Source of the DNA: JBOGED01 sp050743625
Lineage (GTDB): Bacteria; Actinomycetota; Nitriliruptoria; Euzebyales; Egibacteraceae
Reading direction: 5' to 3'
Length of the DNA stretch: 18,596 nt
Assembly: GCA_050743625.1 (NCBI GenBank)
Contig: JBOGED010000504.1
Location: forward strand, 1 to 18,596
Part shown: positions 1 to 7,429 of the stretch, one piece after another
How positions within the stretch are numbered: position 1 is the first letter of the stretch
How the letters are laid out: each line of letters starts with the position of its first letter
Position numbers and translations under genes: made by a program
The notes under the pieces: model-generated
What the model was told of the DNA's origin: nothing
What the model saw: only the letters and a program-made list of their open reading frames with translations
The model's database searches: none

Positions 1-17
1 GGTCCGGATTCCGGACC
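1..17. repeat. Perfect 8+1+8 bp palindrome at the window edge
   Basis: GGTCCGGA and its reverse complement TCCGGACC flank a single T. The palindrome touches the window boundary, so it may be part of a longer structure, for example a terminator of the gene to the left. A smaller GCCCC-GAA-GGGGC hairpin follows at 48-60. No coding region is seen in 1-137. Confidence 0.4.
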
Positions 18-124
18 TGAGCCGACACACCCGGCCGATCTCCGGCTGCCCCGAAGGGGCCATCGGTTCGCAAGCGTTGTTTCTCGGAACCGGCGTAGGG
101 CTCCTCGGGTTCGGGGATATCGGC

Positions 125-130
125 TAGTCT
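125..130 (+). promoter_or_regulatory. Candidate -10 element (TAGTCT) for a leaderless transcript
   Basis: TAGTCT fits the actinobacterial TANNNT -10 pattern and ends 7 nt before the ATG at 138. There is no Shine-Dalgarno sequence in between, as expected for a leaderless mRNA starting at the start codon. The same hexamer sits 6 nt before the hicB ATG (16023-16028). This is a pattern match only. Confidence 0.35.
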
Positions 131-131
131 A

Positions 132-147
132 TAGAACATGAGTTCGA
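132..147. promoter_or_regulatory. Putative LexA SOS box overlapping the start codon of the DUF222 relic
   Basis: TAGAAC-ATGA-GTTCGA matches the mycobacterial/actinobacterial SOS box (arms TCGAAC and GTTCGA, 4-nt spacer) at 11 of 12 arm positions; only position 2 of the left arm differs. The ATG of the following 13E12-type gene (138-140) lies in the spacer, so a bound repressor would block both transcription start and the start codon. LexA boxes in front of 13E12-family genes are known in Mycobacterium, which supports the call. Confidence 0.6.
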
Positions 148-996
148 TGCACGCGGAATGCCTCTCGGACGCGGTCGACGCGCTGGGATCAGCCTGTGAC
201 CGGCTGGCCACGCGCGACCTCGCCGCCTTGGACGGGGCGAGGCTGCAGGCGGATGTAGAGGCCTTGGCACGTGTCGGCGCGCGGGTGGCGGCTGAGCGGT
301 TGCGGTGTGTCGCCGAGGTCGCCGCTCGCGCTGTGGACCCGGCCGTGGGGACGGAGGAAGCCCGGCGGCTGTTGCGCACGGTCGGGTGTTTGTCCGGCGG
401 GCAGGCGCTGCGGCAGGTGCGGCTGGCGACCGCGTTGGCGGGTTCCTCACGCCGGAGACGTTGGCCGGCGACCCGGGAGCGCCGGCCGCTCAGCTGGACT
501 GGGTGGGCAGAATCTGTGGGGCGACCGCCAGGCTGATCGCCTGTGACGCCAAACGTCGTACGCCGCAAAGTGACGCGTTCCTTTAGGGCGGGTGGGTGGG
601 GGAGGTTGGCGTGTCGGATAGATGTGCGGCGATATCCCAGCCCGGCGCAACGCCTGGCCGTGATCGAGCGGGACCGGACATGCCGGTTCACCACCCCTGA
701 CGGCGTGCGGTGCGAGCGGCCCTGGCAATGGAGCGATGTGCATCATGTCGAACACCACGGCAACGGCGGACCCACTTTGACCCCGAATATGGCCTTTGTG
801 TACACATCATCATCACGCGGTACATGAAGGCGGGTGGACCGTCACCGGTGACGCAGACGCCACCCTGACCTTCCACCCGCCTCCAGACCCACCTCGCCGG
901 CCGCGAAGACGCCCTCAACGCCCGACACGGTCAACGGTCAAAGCCGCCGCGAGCCGCCGCGAGCACAGCCGGCCCCGGTCGGTCCTCATCGAGTAA
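138..996 (+). pseudogene. Decayed DUF222/HNH endonuclease (13E12 repeat family)
   Basis: The first part (138 to about 440) encodes a typical DUF222 N-terminus. The frame then shifts: at about 440-545 the recognisable DUF222 text (TPETLAGDPGAPAAQLDWVG, then RICGATARLI) continues in another frame. After an apparent internal deletion, the HNH end reappears from about 600 with RRYPSPAQRLAVIERDRTCR, DVHHVEHHGNGGPT and, after one more shift near 790-800, HHHHAVHEGGW up to the TAA at 994-996. Intact members are usually 400-500 residues in one frame; here at least two frameshifts and a shortened middle are needed. It is therefore a relic, not an active nuclease. Family members are repeated, mobile-like genes in actinobacteria. 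Sequencing error cannot explain the missing middle. Confidence 0.75.
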
Positions 997-1084
997 CGCG
1001 CGGCGGCAGCACCGGCCGGTTCATTGCACCTTGACAACTCCATAGTGAATTGAGGGCTCGCGTCGCTCGCCTCGCGGATACGCA

Positions 1085-1122
1085 GAGGCGGGGGACCCTT
1101 AGGCCTCAGGGTCCCCCGCCTC
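1085..1122 (-). terminator. Strong hairpin downstream of the ABC exporter operon
   Basis: A perfect 15-bp stem (GAGGCGGGGGACCCT at 1085-1099, its complement at 1108-1122) encloses an 8-nt loop. It lies about 60 nt beyond the stop codon of the minus-strand exporter gene and is the natural end of that transcript. There is no clear U-tract, as is common in GC-rich actinobacteria. The stretch 997-1084 shows no gene or motif I can name. Confidence 0.75.
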
Positions 1123-1183
1123 CGTAAGACCGCGATAGGAGGTCAGGCGCCACGCCACCTTCAGGCGAGGGCGCGGAAGGTTG

Positions 1184-2995
1184 TTACTCGCGGCATGGGC
1201 AGGAGGGTACCGGAGCGTCCGTGGGGGGGCGTTGGTCGGTGGCCCACTGGGCGTGGAGGGTGGCGTAGGGGCCGGGTTGGTGGAGGAGCTCGTGGTGGGG
1301 GCCGCGCTGGATGATCCGGCCGTGGTCGAAGACGAGGATCTCGTCGGCGGTCTCGGCGGTGGACAGGCGGTGGGCGATGGCGATGGTGGTGCGGCCGTGG
1401 GTGAGGCCTTTGATCGCGCGTTGGAGGCGGGCCTCGGTGGTGGGGTCGACGGCGGAGGTGGCCTCGTCGAGGACCAGGAGGTCAGGGCTCGCGACGTAGG
1501 CGCGGGCCAGGGCGACGAGTTGGCGCTCTCCGACAGACAGCGACTCGCCGCGCTCACCGACTGGTGTGTCGAGTCCACGTGGCAGGCCGTCCAGCCACTC
1601 GTCGAGGTCGAGCTCGTGGAACGCCCGCCGTACCTGGATGGCGTCGATGCCGGGCCGGCCACGAGCGACGTTGGAGAAGATCGTGGCGTCGAACAGGAAC
1701 CCGTCCTGCGGAACCATCACGATGCGCGTGCGCAAGCTGTCGAAGCGCACGTCGGTCAGCGGCACCCCGCTTGCGAGGACCCGGCCAGATGTCGGGTCCA
1801 TGAGGCGGGTGAGCAGCTTGGCGAACGTGGTCTTGCCGGAGCCGGTCTCGCCGACGATGGCGACTCGCCTCTTCGCGGGGATCTCCAGGTCGATGTCGTG
1901 CAGCACCATCTCGGGCTGCTCACCCGAGCGGGAGGGGTACGCGAAGCCGACGTGCTCGAAGCGGATGGCGATTGGGCCAGGAGGGATCGGCTGGCCCGTG
2001 ACGCCAGGGTCCGCGACGTCCGGAGGGGTGTCGAGGACGTCGAGCACCCGTCGCCAGCCGGCGATCGCGGTCTGTGCCTGGTCGAGGATCTCGGTGGAGA
2101 CCTGTACCGGTCCCACGAACAGCGTGACGAGGAACAGGAAGGCGATCAGGGTTCCCTGTGTGATGTGGCCGTCGATGCCGAGCAGTACCCCGACGATCAC
2201 GATCGCGGCGCTGGCCGCCGCCCCGAACAGCTCGCCAGACGAGAACATGAGGGCGCCGACCTTGGTGGCTCGGAAATGGATGTCGAACACGCCGTCGACG
2301 GCATGAGCGACGTGCCGGTTGGCCCGATCCTCGATGGCGTAGGCACGGATGACCGGCGCGCCCAGGATGGTCTCGCTGATCACGCCGAGCATCTCGCCGA
2401 CGCGCTGCCGAAGTCCGTAATAGGCGGTCCACAGCCGCCGCTGGAACCAGCGCAGCACGCACACGAACGGTCCCAAGAGCGCCAGGACGACAAGCGCCAG
2501 CCGCCAGCTGTAGACGAGCATCACCGTGATCGCCAGCGCAAGCTGGGCGAAGTTGGCGAGCAAGACCAGGGCGCCCCACTGCATGAACTGGCTGATCGTG
2601 TCGATGTCGGCGGTGACGCGTGACACGAGCGTCCCACGGTGCTCCTTCGTGTGGTGAAGGAGCGAGAGGTCGTGGATATGGCGGAACGTCCGCACACGGA
2701 GCGCTGACAGCGCCGTCTCAGTCGCCCGCGTGAGCCGGAAGCTCATCGCGTAGCCCGCGGTCGATGTCACCACCACAGCCGCGAGCGCGAGAAGCGTGAG
2801 GCGCCCGACCAGCGCGACATCCAGCGGCCTCAGGGCCCTGTCGACGATCTGTTGGATGGTAATGGGAATGACCACACGGCCCGCGGTGGCGACGACGGCG
2901 AGCACGAGCGTGAACGCCAATCCCTCGCGGAGCTCCGGTGATCCCCGAAGGCCACGCGTGAGTGTGGACCAGGTGCCCGCACCATCCCGCCTCAC
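1184..2995 (-). CDS. ABC exporter half-transporter (TMD-NBD), catalytic-site subunit of a heterodimer
   Basis: This 603-residue protein has a type IV exporter membrane domain (about residues 25-310) followed by a nucleotide-binding domain (about 340-580). Walker A is GETGSGKTT (382-390), Q-loop Gln430, Walker B LLVLDE with the catalytic Glu511, and the H-loop His542 is present. The signature motif is altered: LSVGERQ (486-492) instead of LSGGQRQ. Its start ATG overlaps the stop of the upstream half-transporter in an ATGA arrangement (2992-2995), so the two are translationally coupled and very probably form one heterodimer. It sits divergent from a lasso peptide precursor gene, and exporters of this class often serve as the D protein of such clusters, exporting the mature peptide and giving immunity. 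Substrate assignment is inference; a general drug exporter is the alternative. Confidence 0.9.
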   Translation of the reverse strand: MRRDGAGTWSTLTRGLRGSPELREGLAFTLVLAVVATAGRVVIPITIQQIVDRALRPLDVALVGRLTLLALAAVVVTSTAGYAMSFRLTRATETALSALRVRTFRHIHDLSLLHHTKEHRGTLVSRVTADIDTISQFMQWGALVLLANFAQLALAITVMLVYSWRLALVVLALLGPFVCVLRWFQRRLWTAYYGLRQRVGEMLGVISETILGAPVIRAYAIEDRANRHVAHAVDGVFDIHFRATKVGALMFSSGELFGAAASAAIVIVGVLLGIDGHITQGTLIAFLFLVTLFVGPVQVSTEILDQAQTAIAGWRRVLDVLDTPPDVADPGVTGQPIPPGPIAIRFEHVGFAYPSRSGEQPEMVLHDIDLEIPAKRRVAIVGETGSGKTTFAKLLTRLMDPTSGRVLASGVPLTDVRFDSLRTRIVMVPQDGFLFDATIFSNVARGRPGIDAIQVRRAFHELDLDEWLDGLPRGLDTPVGERGESLSVGERQLVALARAYVASPDLLVLDEATSAVDPTTEARLQRAIKGLTHGRTTIAIAHRLSTAETADEILVFDHGRIIQRGPHHELLHQPGPYATLHAQWATDQRPPTDAPVPSCPCRE

Positions 2996-4797
2996 GGCTT
3001 GGCCTGCTGGCGACCGCGTTTTCCGTCACTGTAGGCCATGATCAGGTCCGCGTATTGCGGGAACGTCGCCATCAGCTCGGCGTGGCTGCCGCGCGCTTGG
3101 ATCTGTCCGTGATCGATGAAGACGATCTCGTCGGCCAGCGCGATGGTGGCCTGGCGGTAGGCGATGACGACGATCGTCGAGGGGAGACGCGCCGCGCGGA
3201 CGCCGCGCAGGATCTCGGCCTCGACCACCGTGTCGACGCTGGACGTCGCGTCGTCGAGGACGAGCAGTCGGGGCCGCCGTATGAGGGCGCGGGCGAGCGC
3301 GATCCGCTGCCGCTGGCCGCCTGACAACGACAGGCCCTGCTCGCCGACGACGGTGTCGTAACCGTCAGGCAAGCTGGAGATGAACTCGTCGGCCTGAGCG
3401 AGCCGGCAAGCGGCGCGCACCTGGACGTCAGAGAACTCCTCACCCAGCGTGATGTTCTCCCGGACGCTGTCGTCGAAGAGGAAGGAGTGCTGGAACACGA
3501 TCGCCGTACTCCGGGAGATCGCCCCTCGGGCCAAGTCGCGGAGGTCGGTGCCGTCCAACGTCACCGTGCCACTGTCGGGGTCGGCCAGCCGCACGAGCAA
3601 CGACGCGATCGTCGACTTGCCTGAGCCGGTCGGGCCGACCAGCGCGATCGTCTGACCCCGATCGGCTTGGAACGTGACGTCCGTGAGGACGGGCTCGTGC
3701 GCGTAGCGGAAGCCGACCTCCCGGACGCCGGCTACGGCCGGCTCCGTGGGCAGCGCTTCGTCAAGCTTGCCGTAGCGCAGCTCCCCGTCCGAGGCGAGGA
3801 CTGATTGGACGCGCTCCCAGCCGACGACCGAGCGGGGCATCTCGGACAGTACCCAGCCGATCGAGCGGATCGGGAAGGCCATCAACGTGAACAGGTAGCC
3901 GAACTGGACCAGATCCCCTTGGGTGAGCACCCCTTGTGACAGCCGCCAGGCTCCGATCAGGAAGACGACGAGCACGGTGACGTTGGGCAAGGCCTCGATG
4001 AGCGGGTCGAACCGCGCTCGCGTCTGGCCGTATTGGACGAGCTCGTCGCGTAGCCGCTGGGATCGGGCGGCGAAGCGTTCGGTCTCGGCGCCCTCTTGGC
4101 CGAGCGTCTTGGTGACGAGCGCCCCGTCGAAGCTCTCGTGGGCGACAGACGACACGTCCGCGCGTCGCTGCTGCACCCGGGTTGCAGTACCGGAGATCGC
4201 CTTGTTGTACCGCCAGTTCAGCAAGGCGAGCAGCGGGCCCATGACCAGCGCGACCGCGGTGAGGAACCAGTCGGTCGCCGCGAGGACGATCCCCGCGATG
4301 AGCAGCATGAGGAGCGCGGCGCATGACAGCGGCAGCGGCGCGAGTACCCAGAAGGCCGCCTCCACGTCGGCGTTCGCGTGGCTGAGCAACGACCCGGTCG
4401 AGCGCGCCTGATGCCATGCGAGCGGCAGCTCGTTGTACCGGGCGGTCACCTGCCGCCGGTAGCTGGCGATCAGCTTGAGCTGCATGAAGCTCGCGCCGAG
4501 GCGGCGCCCGACGATTCCCGCCGCCTTGAGCGCGGCGACACCCATGAGCGCCGCTCCCGCGAACGCGAGCGCTCCGCGGGTGGTCTCGCCGGTGGCGAAA
4601 GCCGGCACGATCACCCGGTCGGTGACGGCGCCGAAGACCAGAGCCGAGGCCACGGTCATGGCGGCGTAGAGCGCCGAGCCGACCATGGCCACGGCAAACG
4701 GGAGCGGCTCGCGGGCGATGGCGTGCCTGAGAACCCGCAAACCCCGGCGCACGATCCTTGCGCCAGGATCGTGCGCGCTCGTCGATATCGCGGTCAC
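2992..4797 (-). CDS. ABC exporter half-transporter (TMD-NBD), degenerate-site subunit
   Basis: This 601-residue protein starts at GTG (4795-4797), with AGAGGA about 9 nt upstream. It has a membrane domain (about 30-320) and an ATPase domain (about 355-590). Walker A is GPTGSGKST (388-396), Q-loop Gln436, and the signature is canonical LSGGQRQ (491-497). The Walker B motif is LLVLDD, with Asp516 in place of the catalytic Glu, and the H-loop His is Tyr547 (IAYRQAT). Both hydrolysis residues are thus lost, while the partner protein carries the altered signature. This is the known asymmetry of heterodimeric exporters such as TM287/288, with one active and one degenerate ATP site. It is the first gene of a minus-strand pair transcribed away from the lasso precursor. 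A role in lasso peptide export or self-protection is likely from position but not shown by sequence. Confidence 0.9.
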   Translation of the reverse strand: MTAISTSAHDPGARIVRRGLRVLRHAIAREPLPFAVAMVGSALYAAMTVASALVFGAVTDRVIVPAFATGETTRGALAFAGAALMGVAALKAAGIVGRRLGASFMQLKLIASYRRQVTARYNELPLAWHQARSTGSLLSHANADVEAAFWVLAPLPLSCAALLMLLIAGIVLAATDWFLTAVALVMGPLLALLNWRYNKAISGTATRVQQRRADVSSVAHESFDGALVTKTLGQEGAETERFAARSQRLRDELVQYGQTRARFDPLIEALPNVTVLVVFLIGAWRLSQGVLTQGDLVQFGYLFTLMAFPIRSIGWVLSEMPRSVVGWERVQSVLASDGELRYGKLDEALPTEPAVAGVREVGFRYAHEPVLTDVTFQADRGQTIALVGPTGSGKSTIASLLVRLADPDSGTVTLDGTDLRDLARGAISRSTAIVFQHSFLFDDSVRENITLGEEFSDVQVRAACRLAQADEFISSLPDGYDTVVGEQGLSLSGGQRQRIALARALIRRPRLLVLDDATSSVDTVVEAEILRGVRAARLPSTIVVIAYRQATIALADEIVFIDHGQIQARGSHAELMATFPQYADLIMAYSDGKRGRQQAKP

Positions 4798-4939
4798 GAC
4801 GCGGATTCCTCTCGCCAGAGTGTCACGGCGCTCGTGAGCACGGCCCCGGAAGCGAACAGCCTTTCCACGTTAGCGACCGACCCGGCGATCGCCTACCGGA
4901 CCTGGTACATCGCCCCTTATGGCCAGGGTTCGGTCCACC

Positions 4940-4989
4940 CCCCGAACAGGGATTTCGGGGCAGATACGCCCGGAAATCCCTGTTCGGGG
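4940..4989. repeat. Perfect 17-bp inverted repeat in the divergent promoter region
   Basis: The arm CCCCGAACAGGGATTTC (4940-4956) is repeated in exact reverse complement at 4973-4989. The 16-nt spacer itself contains a small GGGC/GCCC hairpin (4958-4961 with 4968-4971). Both neighbouring genes are transcribed away from it, so a terminator role is not expected. A regulator-binding site controlling both the exporter and the lasso operon is the simplest reading; a small mobile-repeat remnant is the alternative. Confidence 0.7.
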
Positions 4990-5061
4990 AACGCTGTCAT
5001 GCCTCACACGCTCGTCGGGCCGGGGCGAAGCCGTTCGTGAGCGGTCCGGAACCGTCTCGCC

Positions 5062-5074
5062 CGACGTGACGTCG
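5062..5074. promoter_or_regulatory. Short odd palindrome CGACGTGACGTCG upstream of the lasso precursor
   Basis: Six-base arms CGACGT and ACGTCG flank a central G, about 58 nt before the precursor start codon. Position and symmetry suit an operator, but six-base GC-rich palindromes arise easily by chance. I cannot tie it to a known regulator family. Confidence 0.25.
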
Positions 5075-5120
5075 TCCTCCCCGCCGTAACGCCTTTGGGA
5101 GGAACGAAGCGATGAGGGAG

Positions 5121-5128
5121 GGAGGTGA
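5121..5128 (+). promoter_or_regulatory. Ribosome binding site of the lasso precursor gene
   Basis: GGAGGTGA is an essentially perfect complement of the 16S rRNA 3' end and ends 4 nt before GTG 5133 (GGAGG-to-start spacing 7 nt). It decides the start against an in-frame ATG at 5112, which has its own GGAGG at 5098-5102 with 9-nt spacing. Both starts give the same core peptide. Confidence 0.65.
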
Positions 5129-5132
5129 CAAC

Positions 5133-5258
5133 GTGAAGAACGCATCTGCGGCGTACGTGGCGCCTGCGCTGGTTAGCGTCGGTGATTTCGCCAAGGTGAC
5201 CCTCGGTCGGCCGAACTGGGGGTTTGAGAACGACTGGTCTTGCATCATGTTCTGCTGA
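5133..5258 (+). CDS. Lasso peptide precursor (A), LP2006-like class IV core
   Basis: This gene encodes 41 residues: a 24-residue leader and the 17-residue core GRPNWGFENDWSCIMFC ending at the stop codon. The leader has the actinobacterial recognition motif Y8xxP11xL13 and the conserved Thr23 at position -2, next to the Leu24/Gly1 cleavage point. Gly1 and Glu8 are placed for an 8-residue macrolactam ring. The only two cysteines, Cys13 and Cys17, both lie in the tail, so a disulfide would make a second ring there. That is the class IV (handcuff) pattern of LP2006, whose core I recall as GRPNWGFENDWSCVRVC; the two would differ only at positions 14-16 (IMF against VRV). The cyclase, B1 and B2 genes follow directly, leaving little doubt. 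If the ATG at 5112 is used, the leader gains seven residues. The product would be exported and is probably an antibacterial; activity is not visible from sequence. Confidence 0.95.
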   Translation: MKNASAAYVAPALVSVGDFAKVTLGRPNWGFENDWSCIMFC

Positions 5259-5269
5259 TTCTTCGGATA

Positions 5270-5306
5270 GCCGTGCCGGCGTTGGTTGATACCGCGCCGG
5301 CACGGC
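5270..5306 (+). terminator. Hairpin between precursor and cyclase genes (attenuator or mRNA-end stabiliser)
   Basis: A perfect 12-bp stem (GCCGTGCCGGCG at 5270-5281, complement at 5295-5306) has a 13-nt loop. It begins 12 nt after the precursor stop codon and ends 39 nt before the cyclase ATG. No U-tract follows, so partial termination or 3'-end protection is more likely than full termination. Such a device would give an excess of precursor mRNA over enzyme mRNA, as seen in several RiPP operons. Confidence 0.7.
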
Positions 5307-5345
5307 CTCATCAAAAGAATCGATGGATGAGAAGGCAGAGAAGAG

Positions 5346-7175
5346 ATGGAATTCTTAATTCTTCCGGACAGCGCGGCCGGCGAGGCCATCGCACAAAACA
5401 TCGGCGATCAGGCGTCCATCAAGAGGATCGCGCACGGTTCAGGTCGCCCGTGGATCGTGGGTCGTTGGTCGGACCAGGACATCACCTGGACCGCGACCGG
5501 GCAACGCCGGGTCGCAGTGTTGGGCTGCACCACAGCGACGTCCAGCGGGCTTGGCCATGCGCTCAGCCGTATCCAGAGCATCAGAGACCTCGATAGGCTG
5601 GCTCGTGCCTTGCCGGGCAGCTTCCACCTGGTCGCGTCGATGGGCGGCAAGGTCCGGGCTCAGGGCAGCCTGTCCACGCTGTGCCAGATCTTCTCCACCA
5701 AGCTGGCCGGGACCACCGTGGCAGCCGATCGGCCGCAGAGCCTCGCGTCCCTCATCGGCTCGGGCGTCGTCGAGGAGCTGCTCGCCACGCGGCTCTTGGC
5801 GCCGTGCCCGCCGTGGCCGCTCAGCGAGTACTGCCTGTGGGAGGGGATTGAATCTCTTCCCACAGGCTGCTATCTGGAGATGGACCCCACAGGCACCGGC
5901 CGGACGGTGCGCTGGTGGACGCCCCCCGAGCCGGAGATCTCACTGTCGGTGGGTGCCGGCCTTGTGCGGTCGGCGTTGCGGGATGCGGTCGCGGCTCGTG
6001 TGCGGGGACGGGACGTCGTCAGCGCGGACCTTTCGGGGGGGATGGATTCCACGAGCCTGTGCTTCCTCGCGGCTGGCGGTGCGGCTCGCCTGCTGACGAC
6101 ACGCTGGGAGGCCGAGGACCCGGCGGACGACGATCGGGTGTGGGCCGAGCGTGCCGCCGCCGCGATACCCGATGCCGAGCACCAGGTGCTCGCACGCCAG
6201 CACGCACCAGCGTGGTTCGCCGACCTGACGGCGCCAGACGCCGACATCGAGGCGCCGTTCGCCTGGATCCGCACCCGTGCCCGGCTGGCCTATCAAGCGC
6301 GGCAGATCGCCGCGGGGGGTTCGGCGACGCACCTGACCGGTCACGGTGGCGACGAGCTGTTCTTCTCCTCGCCGCTGCACCTCCACACGCTCGTCCGTGC
6401 TCACCCCATGCGATCCCTCCGCTATGTGCGCGCCTACCGGGCCCTGTATCGCTGGAAGGCCGGGGCCACGGTCCGCGGCCTGCTCCGCAACCCCTCCTTC
6501 GGGCAGTGGCTGGCGGCGTCCGTCGACTCGCTCACCACCCCCGTAAAGGAGTTCTCGGGCATACCGGACTTCGGTTGGTGGATCGGGTTCAAGATGCCTC
6601 CATGGGCGACGCCGGATGCGGTCGAGGCGGCCCGCCACCATCTGCGCCAGGCGACGGGGTCCGATCCCGACCCACTGTGCCCGCTGCGCGCGCAGCACGC
6701 GGCCCTGCAGGATGTGCGCCAGTGCGGGGACATGGTGCGGCGGGTCAACAGGTTGACCTCACGGTTCGGTGTCTCGTGGCAGGCGCCCTATATCGACGAC
6801 CGGGTGGTGGAGGCCGCGCTGTCCATCCGGTTCGAGGACTGCGCCCTGCCGGATCGGTACAAGCCAACCCTCGCCGCGGCGATGCGGGGCATCGTTCCCG
6901 ACGCGGTCCTCGATCGCGCGACCAAGGCCGAGTACAGCGCGGAAGCGTACACGGGGTTGCGCCGCCATAGGCAGGAGCTGCTCGACGTGTGCGAGGACAT
7001 GCGCTTGGCACGGCTGGGCCTGATCGACGCTGAGGCCTTCCGCTCGGCGCTGCTCGGCCTGCATTCCTCGTCGCTCACGATGATTCCCTTGATCGGCACC
7101 TTGGGTTGCGAGATGTGGCTCCGGTCGCTGACCGCGCTTGAGCCGGTCGCCGCTTCGACTGGAGGGCCACGATGA
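5346..7175 (+). CDS. Lasso peptide macrolactam synthetase (C), asparagine synthetase-like
   Basis: This 609-residue protein is an asparagine synthetase B homologue. In lasso pathways this enzyme adenylates the side-chain carboxylate of the ring acid (Glu8 here) and lets the Gly1 amine attack to close the ring around the threaded tail. The ATP-pyrophosphatase loop SGGMDS is at 230-235 and the conserved GHGGDE at 332-337. The N-terminus begins Met-Glu-Phe, so the catalytic Cys2 of true glutamine-dependent asparagine synthetases is missing; the glutaminase-like domain is a remnant, as is usual for lasso C proteins. The start ATG has a purine-rich AGAAGAG immediately before it. The stop overlaps the next start (ATGA at 7172-7175), which couples its translation to the B1 gene. 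Length is normal for actinobacterial lasso cyclases. Confidence 0.95.
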   Translation: MEFLILPDSAAGEAIAQNIGDQASIKRIAHGSGRPWIVGRWSDQDITWTATGQRRVAVLGCTTATSSGLGHALSRIQSIRDLDRLARALPGSFHLVASMGGKVRAQGSLSTLCQIFSTKLAGTTVAADRPQSLASLIGSGVVEELLATRLLAPCPPWPLSEYCLWEGIESLPTGCYLEMDPTGTGRTVRWWTPPEPEISLSVGAGLVRSALRDAVAARVRGRDVVSADLSGGMDSTSLCFLAAGGAARLLTTRWEAEDPADDDRVWAERAAAAIPDAEHQVLARQHAPAWFADLTAPDADIEAPFAWIRTRARLAYQARQIAAGGSATHLTGHGGDELFFSSPLHLHTLVRAHPMRSLRYVRAYRALYRWKAGATVRGLLRNPSFGQWLAASVDSLTTPVKEFSGIPDFGWWIGFKMPPWATPDAVEAARHHLRQATGSDPDPLCPLRAQHAALQDVRQCGDMVRRVNRLTSRFGVSWQAPYIDDRVVEAALSIRFEDCALPDRYKPTLAAAMRGIVPDAVLDRATKAEYSAEAYTGLRRHRQELLDVCEDMRLARLGLIDAEAFRSALLGLHSSSLTMIPLIGTLGCEMWLRSLTALEPVAASTGGPR

Positions 7176-7429
7176 CATTCGCCCTTGCTCCTCACGTATC
7201 CCTTACCGAGACAGAAAACTGCATGGTGCTGCTCGATGAGCGAGCGGGCCATTACTGGCAGCTGAACGACACCGGCGCGACCGTGGTGCGGCTTCTTCTT
7301 GAGGGAGGAACCGTCGAGGACGCGGTCACCACATTGTGCGAAGCGCATCCGCTGGCGTCGCAACGGGTGGCTGCCGACGTCGACGCCCTGCTGCGATCCC
7401 TGCGTGCGGCGAAGGTGGTGGCGGCGTGA
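7172..7429 (+). CDS. Lasso leader-binding protein (B1), PqqD-like RRE
   Basis: This 85-residue protein has the PqqD fold expected for a RiPP recognition element: LLDERAGHYWQLNDTG (20-35), the helix TVVRLLLEGG, then the C-terminal helices. Free-standing PqqD-like proteins in actinobacterial lasso clusters bind the YxxP part of the leader and deliver the precursor to the B2 peptidase and to the cyclase. It overlaps the cyclase gene by 4 nt at its start and the B2 gene by 4 nt at its end (GTGA), so the three are probably made together. Nothing is missing compared with the family. Confidence 0.93.
   Translation: MTFALAPHVSLTETENCMVLLDERAGHYWQLNDTGATVVRLLLEGGTVEDAVTTLCEAHPLASQRVAADVDALLRSLRAAKVVAA

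Larger units (their letters stand above)
4798..5132. promoter_or_regulatory. Divergent intergenic region between exporter pair and lasso operon
   Basis: These 335 bp separate the GTG of the exporter gene (minus strand) from the start of the lasso precursor gene (plus strand) and must hold both promoters. I see no confident -35/-10 pair on either strand. The region contains a large inverted repeat (4940-4989) and a short palindrome (5062-5074), both described separately, and no credible ORF. Confidence 0.6.

Noticed and set aside
1181..2623. A 480-codon open frame on the plus strand
   Set aside because: It lies antisense to the exporter gene, whose motifs are all intact, and its translation is low-complexity Val/Gly/Asp/Glu-rich with no domain. 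It is a GC-bias shadow.
4940..4989. Reading the 17-bp inverted repeat as a transcription terminator
   Set aside because: No gene is transcribed towards it; both neighbours start on either side and run away from it.
5133..5258. Class I or class III lasso peptide (ring-to-tail disulfides)
   Set aside because: Those need cysteines at position 1 or inside the ring; here both cysteines (13 and 17) are after the Glu8 ring acceptor.
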